DNA from: an uncultured Porphyromonadaceae bacterium
Lineage (GTDB): Bacteria; Bacteroidota; Bacteroidia; Bacteroidales; Muribaculaceae
Direction: 5' to 3'
NCBI GenBank assembly: GCA_947178245.1
Contig: CAMWXO010000031.1
Coordinates: forward strand, 1 to 12,813
DNA length: 12,813 nt
The notes beneath the pieces are model-generated. The model had not been told where the DNA came from, made no database searches, and saw only the letters and a list, made by a program, of their open reading frames with translations. Positions within the stretch are counted from its first letter, which is position 1; the number at the start of each line of letters is the position of its first letter. The translations under genes and the position numbers were made by a program. This document shows, one piece after another, positions 6,850 to 12,813 of the stretch.

Positions 6850-8238
6850 CACTCTCAGTGCGGTCACGAGCCCGAGAAGAGCAAGAATTGAGAATAGTAT
6901 CTCGCTCAGATCTACGAGCACCGCATCGCCCGCACCTTTCACTCCAATCTCAAGTAGACTGTCGGCGCCGGTGTCATCATCGTCAATCCTCAAAGCGCTA
7001 AGCGCAGTTTTCCACACAATTTTCCCATCTTCGAGACCTATCAGCGCCGGATTTCCCCGGGCCACTTCCTTTATCGACGTGTCTTCCGACGTATAAATCG
7101 GGTACTGGCCTGAAGAGAGGTCGCGCCAATCCTCGATAGCTTCCGGACTTCCGGCCGCCACAGCGAAGAAATCCATATCGTCGTTGCGCGAGAGATCATA
7201 AAGGCGGTTGATCTTCCAGCTCGCGGCCATCGACAGTTGGCTTATATCGGGAATAAGGAGAATCACCTGCTTGCCGCCGGAAGCCACAAACGACGTCACG
7301 TCTTCATCGCCTGTCTCGTTCCAGATGCGGAAATCGCCCGTATTACTCCCGGCTTCGGTTTCTGGAGAAGTCTTTATCATCTCCTTTTCTATTCTTTTCA
7401 CGAACTTCCAGCCATCCTCCTCGGAGGGAAGCTCGTCATCTACCGAGAAGGTATGTGTCTCGCCATCCTTTTCGTAGACAAACTCGAATACCGGCTCATA
7501 TTCAGGAGCATCATCGGCACTCAATAGCGGCGTGCCGATTCTGTAAGGCCGGAAATCGATGAGAGGCTGCTCCCAGTAGCCGATATATCCCACCAGCATG
7601 ATATACATGGCAGACGCCACAGCCGCAATCCACTGCAGAAAGGGAGAGATGAGACAGAATGTGACTCCATTGAACATCAGCAGCCACACCACGGCTATCG
7701 AGAGACCGACATTTTTAGCGAAAGTCCACCAGTTGGATATCACCCAGAAATCGCCGAAGCAACCGCAGTCGGCAACCGGATCAGCAACGGCAATCCACAG
7801 TGACAGGGGAAGCATCACGAGCATGATGATGGCCGCAATTATGGGCGATGCCTTGCGGAAACATCCGGTAAGAAGCGACACGCCCACTACAAATTCCACC
7901 GAAAAGAGGAAGAACGTGAGCACAAGCGCGGTATTGCCCCACGACTCTACCGGGAAGTGCATTGCCGTGAGATATTCAGTAATCTTATAAAACGTGCCCC
8001 AGGGATCGATGCCCTTGCTCAGCCCGGAGATGATGAATGTGGCGCCCACTATTATCCGCATCAGCCATGTGAGGCAGATGGTCACGCCGGGATAGCGCTG
8101 CAGAAAGGGCTTGAACTTGCGTAGCACCCACGAGGAGTCAAGCCACTCTCCAAACCGGTCGAATCTTCGTTCGATACCCAGCGGAGTCTTCCGCTTCTCA
8201 TCACCGGCTTTCTCGATCTTTTCCGCTTTCATCATCAA
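6778..8238 (-). CDS. DoxX/MauE-like membrane protein with periplasmic thioredoxin-like domain
   Basis: A 486-residue protein. It has five N-terminal membrane helices (about 57-73, 102-124, 132-153, 175-194, 200-221), a soluble region (about 222-445), and a sixth helix (446-465, ILFSILALLGLVTALRVLI) with a charged tail. TM1 ends with SGLSKGIDPWGTFYKI, a DoxX/MauE-type signature, and a CGCFG motif (158-162) follows TM3. Predicted topology places both CGCFG and the soluble domain in the periplasm. The block GGKQVILLIPDISQLSMAAS to GLEDGKIVWK resembles a thioredoxin/TlpA fold, but no cysteine is present there, so it is probably not a direct disulfide exchanger. MauE-type proteins take part in redox or disulfide handling; the role of this family is not established. 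It lies 22 bases downstream of the DUF1599 gene as a likely operon. The start is the first of three Met codons; later ones are possible. Confidence 0.8.
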   Translation of the reverse strand: MMMKAEKIEKAGDEKRKTPLGIERRFDRFGEWLDSSWVLRKFKPFLQRYPGVTICLTWLMRIIVGATFIISGLSKGIDPWGTFYKITEYLTAMHFPVESWGNTALVLTFFLFSVEFVVGVSLLTGCFRKASPIIAAIIMLVMLPLSLWIAVADPVADCGCFGDFWVISNWWTFAKNVGLSIAVVWLLMFNGVTFCLISPFLQWIAAVASAMYIMLVGYIGYWEQPLIDFRPYRIGTPLLSADDAPEYEPVFEFVYEKDGETHTFSVDDELPSEEDGWKFVKRIEKEMIKTSPETEAGSNTGDFRIWNETGDEDVTSFVASGGKQVILLIPDISQLSMAASWKINRLYDLSRNDDMDFFAVAAGSPEAIEDWRDLSSGQYPIYTSEDTSIKEVARGNPALIGLEDGKIVWKTALSALRIDDDDTGADSLLEIGVKGAGDAVLVDLSEILFSILALLGLVTALRVLIPSFFSGSVDAKKNEEQDGETP

Positions 8239-8260
8239 TGCAGCCCGTTGGATTATACCT

Positions 8261-8800
8261 TCAGGAGTCGCTGAGCTTGATCAGTGCGAAGAGGGCGTAG
8301 TTGATCATATCCATATAGTTGGCGTCGATGCCCTCGCTCACAATGGTCTTTCCGGCGTGCCCTTCTATCTCTTTCGTGCGCATGAGTTTTTGAAGGATAA
8401 TGTCGGTGAAGCTGCTGACCCTCATCCGGCGCCAGGCCTCATCGTAATCATGATTCTTATTTTCCATCAGGCGTGTGGCTCCGTTGAGTTTTTCATCATA
8501 GAGCTTCATGCAGGTCTCGGGCTGAAGATTCTCACCGGGGCCCATCTCGAGCTGAATGAGGGCCATCACGCAATAATTGACGATGCCGATGAATTCCGGA
8601 CGTATCCCCTCATCCACCTTGGCCACCCCCTTCTCTTCGATGCTACGTATACGCATGGCCTTGATCATGATCTGATCGGTAAGGCTCATCGGGCGCATAA
8701 TGCGCCATGACGTGCCGTAGTCCAGCAGTTTTTTCTCGAAGAGGTCGCGGCATTCCGCTTTTGCCACGGCAAATTCTTTGGCTGTGTCGTGATGTTTCAT
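8261..8800 (-). CDS. DUF1599 domain protein (tandem duplicated domain)
   Basis: A soluble 179-residue protein that I recognise as DUF1599, a family of unknown biochemical function widespread in Bacteroidetes. Two homologous helical repeats are visible. The first contains DYGTSWRIMRPMSLTDQIMI and DEGIRPEFIGIVNYCVMALI (about 17-84). The second contains DYDEAWRRMRVSSFTDIILQ and SEGIDANYMDMINYALFALI (about 101-176). Conserved D-Y, W-R-x-M-R, D and N-Y positions recur in both. The family has been linked to nucleotide-modification contexts in comparative work, so a nucleotide substrate is possible, but nothing here proves it. It is transcribed divergently from the agmatine deiminase gene behind a -7 box at 8828-8835 and leads the operon with the DoxX-like gene. 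Confidence 0.82.
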   Translation of the reverse strand: MKHHDTAKEFAVAKAECRDLFEKKLLDYGTSWRIMRPMSLTDQIMIKAMRIRSIEEKGVAKVDEGIRPEFIGIVNYCVMALIQLEMGPGENLQPETCMKLYDEKLNGATRLMENKNHDYDEAWRRMRVSSFTDIILQKLMRTKEIEGHAGKTIVSEGIDANYMDMINYALFALIKLSDS

Positions 8801-8827
8801 CTTGTCTGAGGCTTAATTATTACAATG

Positions 8828-8835
8828 CAAAGTTA
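8828..8835 (-). promoter_or_regulatory. -7 box for the DUF1599/DoxX-like operon
   Basis: Read on the minus strand the bases are TAACTTTG followed by CA, the same box as in front of mreB. It lies 28 bases from the ATG at 8800, so the leader is about 20 nt. No convincing TTTG -33 element is visible at the expected spacing. Confidence 0.6.
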
Positions 8836-8873
8836 AGGATTTTATTTGAAATCTACACCATACTACAGGAATA

Positions 8874-8882
8874 TTTGACAAA
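8874..8882. promoter_or_regulatory. Short palindrome between divergent promoters
   Basis: TTTG-A-CAAA is a perfect 4+4 palindrome about 38-43 bp from each of the two divergent -7 boxes. It could be part of an operator shared by both promoters, but at this length it can easily arise by chance. Confidence 0.15.
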
Positions 8883-8920
8883 AAGAGGGTCTGAAACATG
8901 GGAAAACCGAGGATTTTTCT

Positions 8921-8928
8921 TAATTTTG
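8921..8928 (+). promoter_or_regulatory. -7 box for the agmatine deiminase operon
   Basis: TAATTTTG followed by CATC matches TAnnTTTG. Transcription would begin near 8934-8937, downstream of the ATG at 8898 that opens the longest frame, so that longer start cannot be used from this promoter. A weaker box, TGAATTTG (8951-8958), has a TTTG 22 bp upstream and could be a second start. Confidence 0.55.
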
Positions 8929-9008
8929 CATCTGTAAAGTTCGAGATGCCTGAATTTGCACTCTCCACGGCATCGCAGAACCCAGAAAACGTTCCGATTA
9001 AAGAAATT

Positions 9009-10043
9009 ATGCCGGATATAAGATTCATACCTGAATGGGAACCGGTGGAGTATGTGATGCTCGCCCTTCCCACCGAGAGCACTGACTGGAACTATATCCT
9101 TCAGGAAGCCATCGACCAGTATCAGCGACTCGTGAAAGCGCTGACAGACGCTAACGTAGCCGTAGCCCTGCTATGCCCCGACGCCGCAGCATGCGCCGAG
9201 ATAATGAAAGAATGCAACGCAGATCTCATCCGCTACATCGAGATGGACTACAACGACACCTGGATACGCGACTACGGATTGATCACGGTGATGAAAGACG
9301 ACCGGCTGCGTGCCCTCGACTTCGGCTTCAATGCATGGGGCCTGAAGTTTGCCGCTGACAAGGACAATCTCGTGAATCTGAATCTCAACACTCGTGGACT
9401 GCTGCAACCCCTCACCTATCGCAACGAGCGTGATTTCGTGCTCGAGGGTGGCTCGGTGGATACGGACGGAAGCGGCACTGTCCTCACGACTTCGCGCTGC
9501 CTGCAATCGCCCAACCGCAACGGCGGACTCACCAAAAGCGAGCTGAACGAGGTATTGGCGCGCAGGCTCGGGACTGATCACGTGCTCTGGCTCGATCACG
9601 GCGCTCTCGAGGGAGACGACACTGACTCGCATATCGATACACTCGCGCGAATGGCTCCCGGCGACACCATCGTCTTCACCGGCACCCGGAATTTCGATGA
9701 CCCTCAGTTTGAATCCCTGCTCGCCATGAGAGCACAGCTTTCGATGATGCGCACGGCGGAAGGCAATCCCTACAATCTTGTGGAACTTCCCCTGCCCGAC
9801 GCAGTCCTCGACGAAGACGGCTCCCGGCTCCCGGCTACATACGCCAACTATCTCGTGGCCAACGGCACCATATTCATGCCTACTTACGCTCAGCCTGACA
9901 ATGACACGCTGGCAATGCGCTCGATCAGGATTGCATTTCCAGATCATAATGTGGTGGGCATTGACTGCCGCACCCTGCTGAGGCAACACGGCTCGCTTCA
10001 CTGCGCCACGATGCAGGTGCCTCACGGAATCCTCAATCTCTAA
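9009..10043 (+). CDS. aguA: Agmatine deiminase
   Basis: This enzyme hydrolyses agmatine to N-carbamoylputrescine and ammonia, a step from arginine-derived agmatine to putrescine. It belongs to the peptidylarginine-deiminase superfamily and is cytoplasmic. With the start at 9009 it has 344 residues and begins MPDIRFIPEWEPVEYVMLAL, matching the usual family N-terminus (FxPEWxxxxxVxLAxP). Catalytic features: NDTWIRDYG (82-90, acidic residue), EGGSVDTDG (146-154), His208 and Asp210 in DSHID, and the nucleophile Cys332 in HGSLHCATMQVP. The frame is open back to an ATG at 8898, but those 37 residues are not family-like and the promoter box at 8921 falls inside them, so I prefer 9009 (8946 is also possible). 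The next pathway gene follows after 18 bases. Confidence 0.93.
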   Translation: MPDIRFIPEWEPVEYVMLALPTESTDWNYILQEAIDQYQRLVKALTDANVAVALLCPDAAACAEIMKECNADLIRYIEMDYNDTWIRDYGLITVMKDDRLRALDFGFNAWGLKFAADKDNLVNLNLNTRGLLQPLTYRNERDFVLEGGSVDTDGSGTVLTTSRCLQSPNRNGGLTKSELNEVLARRLGTDHVLWLDHGALEGDDTDSHIDTLARMAPGDTIVFTGTRNFDDPQFESLLAMRAQLSMMRTAEGNPYNLVELPLPDAVLDEDGSRLPATYANYLVANGTIFMPTYAQPDNDTLAMRSIRIAFPDHNVVGIDCRTLLRQHGSLHCATMQVPHGILNL

Positions 10044-10061
10044 AAAACAGAAAGTTTCATC

Positions 10062-10943
10062 ATGTTGAGAACAGGTATCATACAGCATTTCTTCTCAGAC
10101 GACATCGCCACCAACCGCTCGCGCAATCTCGCCGCCATCAGGCAACTCGCCGAGGATGGGGCAAAGCTTGTCGTGCTCTCCGAACTTCATGACTCGCTAT
10201 ATTTCTGCCAGACGGAAAACGTAGACAACTTTCAATATGCGGAGGACGCATACGGAAGTTTTTATGATTTCTACGGCAAGGCCGCGCGTGAGTGCGGTGT
10301 GGTGCTTGTGGCAAGTTCTTTTGAAAGAAGGGCACCCGGCCTCTATCACAACACGGCAGTAGTATTTGAGAAAGACGGCACCGTAGCCGGACGATACCGG
10401 AAGATGCACATTCCCGACGATCCGGGATTCTATGAGAAATTCTACTTTACACCCGGCGACATGGGATTTCACCCCATCGACACTTCTGCCGGACGCCTCG
10501 GCGTTCTTGTGTGCTGGGATCAGTGGTATCCCGAGGCTGCGCGCCTGATGGCGCTCGATGGAGCCGACATGCTTATCTATCCCACGGCGATAGGATGGAA
10601 TCCTGACGATGCGGAAGATGAGAAGCGGCGGCAGCGGGAAGCATGGATCACAGTGCAGCGCGGTCACGCTGTGGCCAACGGGCTGCCGGTGATCAGCGTA
10701 AACCGCGTGGGATTTGAAGAAGACCTATCGGGCGACACTTCAGGCATAGACTTCTGGGGTTCAAGCTTCGTGGCGGGGCCTCAGGGAGAATTTCTCTATC
10801 TCGCTCCTGAGGATAAGGCTGCGGAAGCTATAGTAGACATAGACCTTTCTCGCTCCGAGAACGTAAGGCAATGGTGGCCGTTCCTGCGCGACCGCCGCAT
10901 CGACGCTTACGGTGATATCACCAGGAGATTCATAAAGAACTGA
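10062..10943 (+). CDS. aguB: N-carbamoylputrescine amidase
   Basis: This enzyme hydrolyses N-carbamoylputrescine to putrescine, CO2 and ammonia, completing the agmatine route begun by the gene upstream. It is a carbon-nitrogen hydrolase (nitrilase superfamily) of 293 residues, the usual length. The Glu-Lys-Cys triad is visible as Glu41 (VVLSELHD), Lys114 (GRYRKMHIPDD) and Cys151 (GVLVCWDQWYPEAAR), with the supporting Glu125 in FYEKFYF. The PDDPGFYEKFYFTPGD stretch and WYPEAAR are characteristic of the AguB branch rather than of other nitrilases, and the context with aguA supports this. The gene ends only 5 bases before the alpha/beta hydrolase start. Confidence 0.95.
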   Translation: MLRTGIIQHFFSDDIATNRSRNLAAIRQLAEDGAKLVVLSELHDSLYFCQTENVDNFQYAEDAYGSFYDFYGKAARECGVVLVASSFERRAPGLYHNTAVVFEKDGTVAGRYRKMHIPDDPGFYEKFYFTPGDMGFHPIDTSAGRLGVLVCWDQWYPEAARLMALDGADMLIYPTAIGWNPDDAEDEKRRQREAWITVQRGHAVANGLPVISVNRVGFEEDLSGDTSGIDFWGSSFVAGPQGEFLYLAPEDKAAEAIVDIDLSRSENVRQWWPFLRDRRIDAYGDITRRFIKN

Positions 10944-10948
10944 CCTCT

Positions 10949-11716
10949 ATGGACAAGACTATGGAAATCGACGGCGTAAGCCTTCACTTCCGCGACAGCG
11001 GCGAGGAGGAGTTGCGCCCTATCATAATAATGCACGGCTGGGGATGCAATGCCGACACCGTGGCCTCTGTAGAGAATATCTTCAACGGCAAGATGAGGGT
11101 GATCAACATCGACCTCCCGGGACACGGCAAGAGCAGCGAACCGCCTGAAGTGTGGGGAGTGGAGGAATTCACGGCCATGATCGAAAAACTTATCGATAAG
11201 CTCGGGCTCGTGCGCCCCTCGATAGCGGGACACTCTTTCGGAGGGAGAATAGGAATACTCCTCAGCTCACGACGCGACATTGACAAGCTTCTGCTTATAG
11301 ACGCAGCCGGCATCAAGCCTAAACGTTCGTTCTCCTATTACAGGAAAGTCTACTCATTCAAGGCAATGAGGCATATACTCCGTCTCCTTCTCGGCGCCAA
11401 GAGAGGCGAGGCCGCAGTGGAGAAGATGCGCGCAAGAAAAGGCTCGGCCGACTACCGCAACTCCTCGCCGAAGATGCGGGCGGTGATGAGCCGCTGCGTA
11501 AACGAAGACCTACGACACGTGATGCCGGACATCAAGGCTCCCACCCTGCTCGTATGGGGTGAGGAAGACACAGCCACTCCCCTCTCCGACGCCGAGATCA
11601 TGCATCGTCTCATTCCCGATTCCGGGCTGGTATCGTTCCCCGGATGCGGTCATTATTCCTTCCTCGACAATCCTTTCGGATTCCGGAGTGCTGTAAATTC
11701 ATTTTTCAATCTGTAA
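10949..11716 (+). CDS. Alpha/beta-fold hydrolase
   Basis: A 255-residue alpha/beta hydrolase of unknown substrate. The oxyanion motif HGWG is at 29-32, the strand LPGHGKSS follows near 56-63, the nucleophile elbow GHSFGG places Ser96, the acid is probably Asp207 in WGEEDTATP, and the base is His235 in GCGHYSFLD, so the triad is complete. A lid region rich in Arg and Lys (about 122-180) separates the two halves. No signal peptide or membrane helix is present, so it should be cytoplasmic. The start follows the amidase stop by 5 bases and the Mur-ligase-like start comes 13 bases after its stop, so it appears co-transcribed with both. The ligase pairing hints at a peptide or cell-wall-related ester or amide substrate (inference). 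A start at 10961 (Met5) is also possible. Confidence 0.85.
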   Translation: MDKTMEIDGVSLHFRDSGEEELRPIIIMHGWGCNADTVASVENIFNGKMRVINIDLPGHGKSSEPPEVWGVEEFTAMIEKLIDKLGLVRPSIAGHSFGGRIGILLSSRRDIDKLLLIDAAGIKPKRSFSYYRKVYSFKAMRHILRLLLGAKRGEAAVEKMRARKGSADYRNSSPKMRAVMSRCVNEDLRHVMPDIKAPTLLVWGEEDTATPLSDAEIMHRLIPDSGLVSFPGCGHYSFLDNPFGFRSAVNSFFNL

Positions 11717-11729
11717 TCAATACTTCAAA

Positions 11730-12813
11730 GTGAATACATTCTCAATCGTCATCATAGTGATATGCGGGCTGTATATGCTCCTCAATTTCCGTCATGACCT
11801 CCACATGCTGCAGCAGAACAGCTACCGCATAGACCGATATTGGAAATGGCTCAACCGCTCGGGCGACACGTCGTCGGCCACACGTCTGGTCAATGTATGC
11901 GTGCTTTTTCTCCTCTTCTCCACCTTGCTCACCCCGGCAGCCAATGCGGCGATAGCGGCGGCGGTGTGCATAGCGCAGGCCATCGTAATGCTGCGCAAGA
12001 AATTCAAGAAGCCTCTGGTCTTCACTCGCCGTGTATGGAGAATCTACTCCGTGTGCGCGGCTCTCTCGATCGCCGCAGTGCTCTCACTCGCGCTCACGGT
12101 GGGACGCAACGGCAGCAATGCTTTCCTATATTACTCCGGCGGTCAGGTCACTCTCGGGGTAATCCTGATGATCTGCATCTTCTCCTGGGCTATCGCAATG
12201 CTCGCGGTCTGGCTCCTGAAGCCTGTGGAAGCCTCTATCAATGCCGGATTCCGCAACGAGGCCATCGCTATTCTCCGCTCCATGCCCGACCTCACCATCA
12301 TCGGAATCACGGGCAGCTACGGCAAGACCTCAACCAAGCATTATCTTCAGAGAATACTCTCAGAGCGCTACGACGTGCTGATCACCCCGGGCAGCTACAA
12401 TACGCCTATGGGCGTGATCCGCACCATCCGCGAGATGATGAAGCCCTACAATCAGGTGTTTGTGTGCGAGATGGGTGCCAAACAGACTGGTGACATCAAG
12501 GAAATCTGCGATATCGTACACCCGCAGATAGGAATAGTGACGGCTGTAGGGCCGATGCATCTCGAATCTTTTAAGACCATAGAGAACGTGCAGAAGACGA
12601 AGTTTGAACTGATCGATTCACTCCCGGCAGACGGATTCGCGGTGATTAACAATGACTTCGGGATGTGTGCCGCGAGGGAAGTGGATAATGTCAAGGCTGC
12701 CCGCTACGGCGTGGCCTCCCCGGACGGCTGCGACTACGTGGCAAAAGATGTGAGATATACTGCTGACGGCACGGAATTCACGATAGAGGGGCCGGACGGT
12801 CTGCACCTTGCAC
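11730..12813 (+). CDS. Membrane-anchored Mur ligase (MurF-like), 3' end outside window
   Basis: 361 residues are visible from a GTG start; the frame stays open to the window edge. The first 165 or so residues are mostly membrane: hydrophobic segments at about 4-20, 52-68, 69-88, 104-124 and 140-163, with basic stretches (RKKFKKP near 89-95) placing the rest in the cytoplasm. The Mur-ligase central domain follows: Walker A ITGSYGKTSTK (193-203), PGSYNTPMGV (220-229), the MurF-type block CEMGAKQTGDIKEICD then PQIGIVTAVGPMHLESF (246-281), TKFELID (290-296) and INNDFG (306-311). Canonical MurF joins D-Ala-D-Ala to UDP-MurNAc-tripeptide and has a soluble N-terminal substrate domain, which I do not see here, so the substrate may differ. 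GTG at 11730 keeps the first membrane helix; ATG at 11775 would cut it. Confidence 0.8.
   Translation, partial: MNTFSIVIIVICGLYMLLNFRHDLHMLQQNSYRIDRYWKWLNRSGDTSSATRLVNVCVLFLLFSTLLTPAANAAIAAAVCIAQAIVMLRKKFKKPLVFTRRVWRIYSVCAALSIAAVLSLALTVGRNGSNAFLYYSGGQVTLGVILMICIFSWAIAMLAVWLLKPVEASINAGFRNEAIAILRSMPDLTIIGITGSYGKTSTKHYLQRILSERYDVLITPGSYNTPMGVIRTIREMMKPYNQVFVCEMGAKQTGDIKEICDIVHPQIGIVTAVGPMHLESFKTIENVQKTKFELIDSLPADGFAVINNDFGMCAAREVDNVKAARYGVASPDGCDYVAKDVRYTADGTEFTIEGPDGLHLA

Noticed and set aside
6849..6861. GCACT-CTC-AGTGC hairpin directly after the rodA stop
   Set aside because: Only a 5-bp stem with no T tract, and it lies inside the coding region of the convergent DoxX-like gene; not a credible terminator.
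8111..8710. 199-residue plus-strand frame opposite the DUF1599 and DoxX-like genes
   Set aside because: It is antisense to both genes and spans their junction; its sequence has no recognisable domain.
9171..10088. 305-residue open frame on the minus strand opposite aguA
   Set aside because: The product resembles no family I know, lies fully antisense to a clear enzyme gene, and reflects the codon bias of that gene.
11840..12493. 217-residue plus-strand frame inside the Mur-ligase-like gene
   Set aside because: It is out of frame with the clear Mur ligase motifs and low in complexity (rich in His, Arg, Gly and Ser), typical of a shadow frame.

Overview
The window looks like a chromosome segment from a Bacteroidales bacterium, probably Muribaculaceae or a relative (inference). 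Three -7 boxes of the Bacteroidetes TAnnTTTG type precede genes. The genes lack obvious Shine-Dalgarno sites. Several proteins belong to sets typical of Bacteroidales: a DoxX/MauE-like protein beside a DUF1599 protein, and a RodA of about 490 residues. I see no mobile elements, CRISPR arrays, tRNAs or rRNAs. It reads as mostly core genome, with one less ordinary operon at the right end.

Layout. (1) 1-833: the 3' part of a tetratricopeptide-repeat protein. It is followed by a 326-bp gap holding a hairpin that covers a strong anti-SD-complementary motif, a near-perfect intrinsic terminator, an AT-rich tract and a promoter. (2) 1160-6849: a tightly packed elongasome operon, mreB-mreC-mreD-mrdA(PBP2)-rodA, with overlapping or closely spaced genes and TTG or GTG starts for the last two. 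Its products form the cell-wall elongation machine: MreB filaments, the MreC/MreD bridge, the SEDS glycosyltransferase RodA and the transpeptidase PBP2. (3) 8800-6778 on the minus strand: a two-gene operon, DUF1599 then a DoxX/MauE-like membrane protein with a periplasmic thioredoxin-like domain. Its last gene runs tail-to-tail into rodA with a 72-bp coding overlap. (4) 8801-9008: a divergent promoter region. (5) 9009 to the window end: a four-gene plus-strand operon of agmatine deiminase, N-carbamoylputrescine amidase, an alpha/beta hydrolase and a membrane-anchored Mur-ligase-like protein cut by the window edge.

How they work together. The first two genes of the last operon convert agmatine to putrescine. 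The last two look like an envelope-linked hydrolase and amide ligase. The ligase has a canonical Mur central domain, but about 165 residues of membrane segments stand where MurF normally has its UDP-substrate domain. This pairing is the best candidate here for something not well described. The anti-SD-complementary motif at 872-883 is the most unusual nucleotide-level signal.
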